From NCBI GenBank assembly GCA_947449035.1, contig CANFQC010000002.1, forward strand, positions 40,482-104,481: 64,000 nucleotides of DNA, given 5' to 3'. Source of the stretch: Actinomycetota bacterium. GTDB taxonomy: Bacteria > Actinomycetota > Actinomycetes > S36-B12. This document shows positions 58,037-64,000 of this stretch, piece by piece. The notes under the pieces are model-generated. The model was not told the DNA's origin and did not search any database. It saw only the letters and a list, made by a program, of their open reading frames with translations. Each line of letters starts with the position of its first letter. The stretch's first letter is position 1. A program made the translations under genes and the position numbers.

Positions 58037-58726
58037 TCACTGGGAGGAGTCAGCGGAGGCCGGTGCGGGAATGGCGTCGAATTCCGGTGGAATCCCCAGC
58101 ACCTTGAACTCACCCGGGGGCCACAGCACGACCATGGCTCGGCCGATGACCTTGCTCGTGGGTACGAAGCCACCACCCGGATCACCCATATGGGATCGAG
58201 AGTCAGCTGAGTTAGACCGATGATCGCCCATCACCCAAAGTTTGCCCTCGGGCACGACGACGTCGAACTCGTCATAACTCGGGACATCGTCGGTGTACAG
58301 GTAGGTCTCATCAAGCGGTGCACCATTGATCGTGATGCGTCCTTCCACATCGCAGCAGACCACGTGATCGCCCGCGACACCGATGACTCGCTTGATGAAG
58401 TCAGTGCTGTCGGGCTGGACCAAACCCAGAGACTGACCGATCCAGGTGAAGGCGCCGCTGATCGGATTGCGCTGCGGCTTATCGCCTGCAGGGACGAACG
58501 AATCAGTCCCGTCGAAGACAATGACATCGCCACGCTGGACATCACGGAAGTGATAGACCATCCGATTGACGAGTACGCGATCTCCCACGAGCAGCGTGTT
58601 CTCCATGGATCCCGAAGGAATGGAGAATGGCTTGACGACGAAAGTCGTGATGAGGAGAACGACACCTACGGCGATTGCCAGCGTGACGGGAATATCCCAC
58701 CACGACGACTTCTTGGCGCGACTCAT
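58037..58726 (-). CDS. lepB: Signal peptidase I, copy 1
   Basis: 229 aa. One N-terminal membrane segment (VTLAIAVGVVLLITTFVV), catalytic Ser in FSIPSGSMENTLLVGDRVL, Lys in DFIKRVIGVAGDHV, and MGDHRSNSADSRSHMG. Tandem with copy 2, 17 bp apart, both leftward and downstream of rplS. Confidence 0.94.
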   Translation of the reverse strand: MSRAKKSSWWDIPVTLAIAVGVVLLITTFVVKPFSIPSGSMENTLLVGDRVLVNRMVYHFRDVQRGDVIVFDGTDSFVPAGDKPQRNPISGAFTWIGQSLGLVQPDSTDFIKRVIGVAGDHVVCCDVEGRITINGAPLDETYLYTDDVPSYDEFDVVVPEGKLWVMGDHRSNSADSRSHMGDPGGGFVPTSKVIGRAMVVLWPPGEFKVLGIPPEFDAIPAPASADSSQ

Positions 58727-58762
58727 GAACGAAGCATTTGCTCGACCCGACGGGGGGTGAGA

Positions 58763-59125
58763 CTAGGCGTTCGCCTTCGGGGTGTCGCGGAGCTCGCGAA
58801 TCTTGGCCTTCTTGCCACGCAGCTCGCGCAGGTAGTAAAGCTTGGCGCGACGGACGTCACCGCGGCTGACCAACTCGATCTTCTCGACCGAAGGGGTGTG
58901 CAGCGGGAAGATGCGCTCGACACCAACGCCATAGGAAACCTTGCGGACCGTGAAGGTCTCGGTGAGACCGGAACCCTGGCGGCCAATGCAGACACCCTGG
59001 AACAGCTGGACGCGGCTCTTGTTACCTTCGATGACCTTGACGTGCACCTTGACGGTGTCACCGGCACGGAAGGCGGGAATGTCGTCGCGGAGTGATCCGG
59101 AGTCGATCGAGTCGAGAGTCTTCAT
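58763..59125 (-). CDS. rplS: 50S ribosomal protein L19
   Basis: 120 aa. The ATG at 59125 ([19 protein letters not shown]) is the family start, with AGGAAG ahead; the frame is open 49 codons further without similarity. [23 protein letters not shown] and the basic [18 protein letters not shown] tail are diagnostic. Confidence 0.96.
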   Translation of the reverse strand: MKTLDSIDSGSLRDDIPAFRAGDTVKVHVKVIEGNKSRVQLFQGVCIGRQGSGLTETFTVRKVSYGVGVERIFPLHTPSVEKIELVSRGDVRRAKLYYLRELRGKKAKIRELRDTPKANA

Positions 59126-59337
59126 TGCATCATCGCTTCCTGCAGGCGCCATAGGTCGCCCACGGTTGTGGGGTTCGAAGGTCGTGCGATGGAGCCAGGC
59201 TCCCCCACGAATGACGCTCTCCCCTATGGCAGAGGCCGCGTCAATCTCTCGTGGGCCAGCCAAGTCTGCCATACCCTGGTCCTACCGCCGAATCCCCTCA
59301 TGGTCGGCCCACCTTGAAGCCCTTCGGAGGCCCCTCG
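59126..59337. other. Divergent gap between rplS and phosphoglucomutase
   Basis: 212 bp with the leaders and promoters of the two divergent genes. GGAGG precedes the phosphoglucomutase ATG. No RNA element or clear operator is seen. Confidence 0.4.
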
Positions 59338-60981
59338 ATGCACCCGCGTGCCGGCCAGTCGGCCACTCCCGATGACCTCGTCGACATCTCGAGCCTGGTC
59401 ACCGCGTATTACGAGCTGCATCCTGATCCGGCCGAGATCAGCCAGCAGGTGGCCTTCGGCACCTCGGGCCATCGAGGCTCGTCGTTCGACCGAGCTTTCA
59501 ACGAAGACCACATCGCTGCGACCACCCAGGCCATTTGCGACTACCGCGCTTCGGCCGGCATCGGCGGCCCGCTCTTCATCGGGCGCGATCCCCATGCACT
59601 GAGTGAGCCGGCGTGGGCCACGGCCCTCGAAGTTCTCGCGGCCAACGGCGTGACCGTGATGATCGATGCCCGCGATGCGTTCACCCCCACACCTGCCATC
59701 TCGCACGCGATCTTGGTGCATAACCGCGGTTTGCGCATTGACGATCCCGCGCGAGCCGACGGCATCGTGGTGACCCCCTCGCACAATCCCCCGCGCGATG
59801 GCGGGTTTAAGTACAACCCGCCAGATGGCGGACCGGCCGGCACCGACATCACCTCGGTCGTGCAGGCGCATGCGAACGAACTCCTGCGATCTGGCCTCAC
59901 CGGCGTCAAGCGTGCTCCTCTCGCCACCGCACTCGCTTCCACGACCACGCAGCGATACGACTACCTGCGTACCTACGTCGATGACCTACCGAACGTCATT
60001 GATCTCGAGGCCATCCGATCTGCCGGAGTGCGTATCGGTGCCGACCCGTTGGGCGGAGCCAGCGTCGACTATTGGCCGGCCATTGCCGACACCTTTGGGC
60101 TAGATCTCACCGTGCTCAATCCGATCACGGACCCCACCTGGCGCTTCATGCACCTGGACTGGGACGGCAAGATCCGAATGGACTGTTCGTCGCCGCACAC
60201 CATGGCACCGGTTATTGCACGCCGCGCAGAGTTCGACATCACAACCGGCAACGATGCCGACTCAGACCGCCACGGCATCGTGACCTATGACTTCGGACTC
60301 ATGAACCCGAACCACTTCTTGTCCGCGAGCATCGACTACCTCACTGCACATAGGCCTGATTGGCCGATCGCTGCCGCTATCGGCAAGACCGTGGTGAGCT
60401 CGTCGATGATTGACAGGGTTGTGGCATCTCATGGTCGTGCCTTGTTCGAAGTTCCGGTGGGCTTCAAGTGGTACGTGCCAGGCTTACTTGACGGCTCGGT
60501 GGCTTTCGGAGGCGAGGAGTCCGCAGGTGCCTCATTCCTGCGCCGCAACGGCGGGGCGTGGAGCACTGACAAGGACGGCATCATCGCCTGCTTGCTGGCT
60601 GCAGAGATCCTTGCGGTTACCGGATCATCACCTAGCCAGCACTACGCGCGACTCACGCACCGATTCGGGAACCCGTCATATGCGCGCATTGACGCAGTCG
60701 CCACACGTGAGCAGAAGTCCGCGCTCGCGAAACTCTCACCCGCACAAGTCACCGCCACTTCGCTGGCAGGTGAACCCATCACTTCCACCATGACCGAAGC
60801 GCCGGGTAACCATGCACCCATCGGCGGCCTGAAGGTGATGACAGAGAACGGCTGGTTCGCAGCACGACCATCCGGTACCGAGGATGTCTACAAGATTTAT
60901 GCGGAGTCGTTCAAAAGCGCCGAACATCTCGCCGAGATTCAGGCCGAGGCTCAGCAGATCGTGACGGCTGCGATCAGCTAA
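59338..60981 (+). CDS. pgm: Alpha-D-phosphohexomutase (phosphoglucomutase)
   Basis: 547 aa enzyme interconverting glucose 1- and 6-phosphate. ATG at 59338 has GGAGG 8 nt ahead. Conserved elements: [13 protein letters not shown], catalytic Ser in [17 protein letters not shown], metal loop [19 protein letters not shown] and [14 protein letters not shown]-terminal phosphate-binding loop [17 protein letters not shown]. It lies opposite to the surrounding translation genes and its 3' end overlaps the trmD stop by 8 nt. Confidence 0.94.
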   Translation: MHPRAGQSATPDDLVDISSLVTAYYELHPDPAEISQQVAFGTSGHRGSSFDRAFNEDHIAATTQAICDYRASAGIGGPLFIGRDPHALSEPAWATALEVLAANGVTVMIDARDAFTPTPAISHAILVHNRGLRIDDPARADGIVVTPSHNPPRDGGFKYNPPDGGPAGTDITSVVQAHANELLRSGLTGVKRAPLATALASTTTQRYDYLRTYVDDLPNVIDLEAIRSAGVRIGADPLGGASVDYWPAIADTFGLDLTVLNPITDPTWRFMHLDWDGKIRMDCSSPHTMAPVIARRAEFDITTGNDADSDRHGIVTYDFGLMNPNHFLSASIDYLTAHRPDWPIAAAIGKTVVSSSMIDRVVASHGRALFEVPVGFKWYVPGLLDGSVAFGGEESAGASFLRRNGGAWSTDKDGIIACLLAAEILAVTGSSPSQHYARLTHRFGNPSYARIDAVATREQKSALAKLSPAQVTATSLAGEPITSTMTEAPGNHAPIGGLKVMTENGWFAARPSGTEDVYKIYAESFKSAEHLAEIQAEAQQIVTAAIS

Positions 60982-61684
60982 GCAGATCAGGCCGATTGGC
61001 TCGAGTGCGTTCCAGCGCTTGCTCTTTGCGCCAGGCAGCAACGTTGGCGTGATGCCCGCTGAGAAGCACATCAGGCACGCTCACACCTCGCCATTCGAGA
61101 GGCTTCGTGTACACCGGACCTTCAAGCAAACTCGCCATGGCACCCGGCGCGAAGGAATCGTCAACGGCACTCTCGTGATTGCCGAGAACCCCGGGGATGA
61201 GTCGGGCAATTGCCTCAACCATCACCATGGCGGCCACTTCACCGCCAGCTAGTACGTAATCACCGATCGAGAGTTCGCTGACGCCGGCCCAGTCCTCGCG
61301 CGTCGCGTAATGGTGCATGACTCGAGAATCGATCCCCTCGTAACGACCGCACGCGAACACCAGCCATGGGTCGCCGGCCAGCGACTGCGCAGCAGCCTGC
61401 GTGAACGAGGTACCCGAAGGAGTCGGCACCACAAGGCGCGGCAACAGAGCAGGATCGCTCGCGCGAATTGAGTCGAGCGCCTCACCCCAAGGCTGCGGAG
61501 ACATCACCATGCCCGGACCGCCGCCGCATGGCGTGTCGTCGACAGTGTTGTGACGATCATGGGTGAACTCGCGAAGATCATGAACGCGCAGGTCGATCAC
61601 GCCCGCATCAATCGACTTTCCGACCAATGACAGGCGCAGGGGCTCGAGATAGTCAGGGAAGATCGTGACGATGTCGATGCGCAT
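60974..61684 (-). CDS. trmD: tRNA (guanine-N1-)-methyltransferase
   Basis: Methylates G37 of tRNA, preventing frameshifts. The 236 aa SPOUT protein begins [16 protein letters not shown] and has [13 protein letters not shown] and the trefoil-knot region [16 protein letters not shown]. Standard rpsP-rimM-trmD-rplS order, interrupted only by pgm. Shares 1 nt with rimM. Confidence 0.96.
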   Translation of the reverse strand: MRIDIVTIFPDYLEPLRLSLVGKSIDAGVIDLRVHDLREFTHDRHNTVDDTPCGGGPGMVMSPQPWGEALDSIRASDPALLPRLVVPTPSGTSFTQAAAQSLAGDPWLVFACGRYEGIDSRVMHHYATREDWAGVSELSIGDYVLAGGEVAAMVMVEAIARLIPGVLGNHESAVDDSFAPGAMASLLEGPVYTKPLEWRGVSVPDVLLSGHHANVAAWRKEQALERTRANRPDLLS

Positions 61685-62190
61685 CAGTCGTCCAGCAGGC
61701 CTGGTGGCGGAGTGATCGTGATGCGACGAGCCTTGATGTCGACAGTCGGGACTATCTCGCTCACGAAGGGAATCAGCACCTCGCGACCGTCAAGAGTCTG
61801 AACTGAGAGCAACTCCTGGCTCGGAAGGTGAATCACATCGATCACCGTGCCGATAGCGGCGCCGTCAGCCAAGTGCACGGCGCAATCAACCAGCGCACTG
61901 TCGTAGTACTCGTCGGGATCCTCGGGGGTCTCATCGTCGCTGCGCTCTACCTCGAGAAGCACATTGCGGAGTTCCTCGGCCTCATTGCGAGTTTCGACAC
62001 CTTCGAAAGCCAAAAGAATGCGCCCCGAGTGCCAATGCAGGCTCTCGACCACCAGCGCCTTGCGCGGATGATCGATGAGCAGCACGGCACCCGGGGCGAA
62101 TCGCACCTCGGGTTCGTCAGTACGCGGTTCGACCGTCACCTCACCACGGATTCCGTGGGGACGGCCGATGCGTCCGACGACGACGCGCAT
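61684..62190 (-). CDS. rimM: 16S rRNA processing protein RimM
   Basis: 168 aa two-beta-barrel maturation factor binding S19. The start [28 protein letters not shown] has the conserved GRI--PHGI-G-V signature. The C-terminal PRC-barrel domain is seen in [22 protein letters not shown] and [14 protein letters not shown]. Confidence 0.95.
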   Translation of the reverse strand: MRVVVGRIGRPHGIRGEVTVEPRTDEPEVRFAPGAVLLIDHPRKALVVESLHWHSGRILLAFEGVETRNEAEELRNVLLEVERSDDETPEDPDEYYDSALVDCAVHLADGAAIGTVIDVIHLPSQELLSVQTLDGREVLIPFVSEIVPTVDIKARRITITPPPGLLDD

Positions 62191-62196
62191 CAGCGG

Positions 62197-62436
62197 CTAG
62201 CGCTCTGCGACGTCAAGGAAATCAATACGGACACCACGACCGTTGTTCAGTGCGGTGACAACCGTGCGCAGCGCTGAAGCGGTGCGACCGGCGCGGCCGA
62301 TGACTCGGCCCATATCGTCAGGATTCACGCGAACGTCAAGGCACTTGCCTCGACGCTGGTTCTTCTCCGTGACAGTGACGTCCTCGGGATGATCGACGAT
62401 CCCCTGCACCAAGTGACGCAGAGCCTCCTCGAGCAT
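62197..62436 (-). CDS. khpA: KH-domain RNA-binding protein KhpA
   Basis: 79 aa, one KH domain with the GxxG loop in MGRVIGRAGRTASALRTV. Global RNA binder, pairs with KhpB. Its ATG overlaps the rpsP stop by 1 nt (TAATG), in the rpsP-khpA-rimM operon. Confidence 0.94.
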   Translation of the reverse strand: MLEEALRHLVQGIVDHPEDVTVTEKNQRRGKCLDVRVNPDDMGRVIGRAGRTASALRTVVTALNNGRGVRIDFLDVAER

Positions 62437-63008
62437 TATTCGGCAGCCTCGGTGGCGGCCTCTTCGGCAGCGTTCTCGATTGCCTCGACTGCGGCCTCAT
62501 CGGAGGCAACTGCCTCGGCAGCAGCTTCCTCAGCAACGGCAGCCTCGACAACAGCTTCGACAGCGACAGCCTCGGCCACGATCTCCGCGGTGGTCGGCTC
62601 TGCCTCGGTGACGACCTCTTCGACGACAACCGGCTTCGGCTTCTTGACCGGGGTCTTCGGCTCGTTGGCGGCGTCAGCAACTGCAGCCTCGAAGGTGACG
62701 AGCTTGCTCACCTTGGGCTCGGCCACGCGCAACGTGCCCTCGGCACCCGGCAGGCCCTTGAACTTCTGCCAGTCACCGGTGACCTTGAGAATTGCCGTAA
62801 CTGCCTCGGTCGGCTGTGCGCCAACGCCGAGCCAGTACTGCGCACGCTCGGAATCGACCTTGATGATGCTGGGGTCGAACATCGGCTGGTAGATGCCGAT
62901 CTCCTCGATGGCACGGCCATTGCGTGCGGTGCGCGAATCAGCGACCACGATGCGGTACTGCGGTGCATGGATCTTGCCGATGCGCTTGAGCTTGATCTTT
63001 ACGGCCAC
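62436..63008 (-). CDS. rpsP: 30S ribosomal protein S16 with long acidic tail
   Basis: 190 aa from the GTG at 63008 ([25 protein letters not shown]), with AGGAG ahead; the open frame before it lacks similarity. The S16 domain fills residues 1-80. About 80 residues at the C-terminus are Ala/Glu/Val-rich and probably disordered, a tail longer than most S16 proteins. Confidence 0.94.
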   Translation of the reverse strand: MAVKIKLKRIGKIHAPQYRIVVADSRTARNGRAIEEIGIYQPMFDPSIIKVDSERAQYWLGVGAQPTEAVTAILKVTGDWQKFKGLPGAEGTLRVAEPKVSKLVTFEAAVADAANEPKTPVKKPKPVVVEEVVTEAEPTTAEIVAEAVAVEAVVEAAVAEEAAAEAVASDEAAVEAIENAAEEAATEAAE

Positions 63009-63205
63009 GGTGGGCTTTCTCCTGTTTTTAGGGGCGGAACGCGCAGTTGGCGGCGTGGGGACACTGCCTCGTGCGAAGACCTTGTGGACTGCCGCGTCGG
63101 AAGGATAGAGGGCCAACCGGGCGGCAAGACCCGTTTATTCTGCCAGATCCCAACACCCTCGATGACCACGCCCCTGGCGAGGCCCATTCTGGAGCAGGGT
63201 CAGGG

Positions 63206-64000
63206 CTAGCCCAGGAGGTTCTTGAGCTCCGGCGGCAGCTCGAGATCAGCCGGGTCGAAAACAGGCGCCGAGGCCCCGATACCGAGCATCGAGCCTGTTC
63301 CGCCGCCTACCGGTGCTCCGGACTCCTCCATTGCACGCTTGGCGGGATTTCCCGAGCGGCCCTTCTTGGCCTTGGTCGCTGATGACTTGCCCTTGGACTT
63401 CTTGCTGCCCCCGCCGAAGCCAGGCATTCCTGGCATGCCGGGCATTCCCCCGCCCTTGCCCATCTGCTTCATCATCTTCTGCGCCTGCACGAACCGGTCG
63501 ACCAGGCCATTGACCTCAGTCACGGTGACGCCAGCGCCCTTGGCAATACGGGCTCGACGCGAGCCGTTGAGGACCTTGACATCATGACGTTCAGCCGGGG
63601 TCATGGACTGGATGATCGCGGCGATCCGATCAATATCGCGATCGTCGATCTGATCGAGCTGGGCCTTCATGTCGCCCATGCCCGGAAGCATGCCCATGAT
63701 CTTCCCGAGGCTTCCCATCTTCTTGATGGACTGCATCTGCTTCAGAAAGTCATCAAGGGTGAAGTCCTCGCCCTTGGACATCTTCGCGGCCATGCGCTCG
63801 GTCTCTTGGGCATCGAAGGCCTTCTCGGCCTGCTCGATGAGGGTGAGCATGTCGCCCATGTCGAGGATGCGCGAGGCCATGCGATCGGGGTGGAAGACCT
63901 CGAAGTCGGTGAGCTTCTCACCGATGGAGGCGAACATGATCGGGCGGCCGGTGACACCCTTGACCGACAGCGCGGCGCCACCACGAGCATCACCATCAAG
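63206..64000 (-). CDS. ffh: Signal recognition particle protein Ffh, 5' end cut by window edge
   Basis: Only the C-terminal 264 residues are in the window; the frame runs off at 64000. It reads LDGDARGGAALSVKGVTGRP and IMFASIGEKLTDFEVFHPDRMASRILDMGD (end of the NG GTPase domain), then the M domain with its Met-rich and Gly-rich end KMGKGGGMPGMPGMPGFGGG. The DxDARGGAALS motif identifies Ffh. The 197 bp gap between ffh and rpsP holds nothing recognised beyond leader sequence. Confidence 0.95.
   Translation of the reverse strand, partial: LDGDARGGAALSVKGVTGRPIMFASIGEKLTDFEVFHPDRMASRILDMGDMLTLIEQAEKAFDAQETERMAAKMSKGEDFTLDDFLKQMQSIKKMGSLGKIMGMLPGMGDMKAQLDQIDDRDIDRIAAIIQSMTPAERHDVKVLNGSRRARIAKGAGVTVTEVNGLVDRFVQAQKMMKQMGKGGGMPGMPGMPGFGGGSKKSKGKSSATKAKKGRSGNPAKRAMEESGAPVGGGTGSMLGIGASAPVFDPADLELPPELKNLLG

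Noticed and set aside
57288..58726. Two adjacent lepB genes as an assembly duplication
   Set aside because: The proteins differ in most positions outside the catalytic boxes, so they are true paralogues.

Overview
The window looks like chromosomal DNA of a high-GC actinomycete (phylum Actinomycetota). The order of housekeeping genes is the actinobacterial one: ffh, rpsP, khpA, rimM, trmD, rplS, lepB, rnhB, yraN, comM, dprA, xerC, M23 peptidase, rpsB, tsf, pyrH, frr, cdsA, rlmN, then dxr, rseP, ispG, a DUF4081-type GNAT, proS, a DUF4439 lipoprotein, rimP, nusA, ylxR, infB, rbfA, truB, ribF. Lineage-typical small genes (the DUF4439 ferritin-like lipoprotein and the Rv2867c-like acetyltransferase) and frequent GTG starts agree with this. 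I cannot place it below class level. There are no rRNA, tRNA, IS element or CRISPR array that I can see. Both ends are cut inside genes: gltD on the left and ffh on the right.

Layout. (1) 1-5.8 kb: gltB-gltD glutamate synthase, transcribed leftwards. (2) 5.9-19.7 kb: translation and isoprenoid housekeeping block (ribF through dxr), almost all leftwards with 1-4 nt overlaps. (3) 19.7-46.8 kb: about 27 kb of catabolic genes lying between dxr and rlmN, which are near neighbours in relatives. It has several transcription units and four local regulators (PucR, MocR, Lrp/AsnC, GntR-FCD). (4) 46.8-64 kb: second housekeeping block (rlmN to ffh), leftwards, with an M23 peptidase and a phosphoglucomutase as the only rightward genes.

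The catabolic region reads as a funnel for omega-amino acids and amines. The 28.5-37.1 kb operon encodes a beta-ureidopropionase-like amidohydrolase, a dihydropyrimidinase-like hydantoinase, methylmalonate/malonate-semialdehyde dehydrogenase, a luciferase-like (LLM) flavin/F420 oxidoreductase and a complete NMT1/THI5-type ABC importer. This fits uptake and reductive breakdown of pyrimidines to beta-alanine and acetyl-CoA, yet no dihydropyrimidine dehydrogenase is present in the window. Around it are gabT, a ureohydrolase (agmatinase/guanidinobutyrase), gamma-aminobutyraldehyde dehydrogenase, an omega-aminotransferase, two PuuB-like FAD amine oxidases, glutaryl-CoA dehydrogenase and a CaiB-type glutarate CoA-transferase. 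Together they could take putrescine, agmatine or 4-guanidinobutyrate to GABA and succinate, and cadaverine or 5-aminovalerate through glutarate to crotonyl-CoA.

Regulatory sequence is unusually legible. A GntR-type palindrome occurs upstream of both gcdH and the CoA-transferase gene. Three Lrp-like half-sites with exact 31 bp spacing lie between the divergent aminobutyraldehyde dehydrogenase and Lrp genes. A 10 bp direct repeat flanks the MocR/amidohydrolase divergent region. The rpsB leader holds mutually exclusive hairpins. A PNPOx-like gene downstream of the omega-aminotransferase has no ATG/GTG/TTG start where homology says it should begin, and has a perfect 14 bp inverted repeat in its predicted 5' coding sequence.
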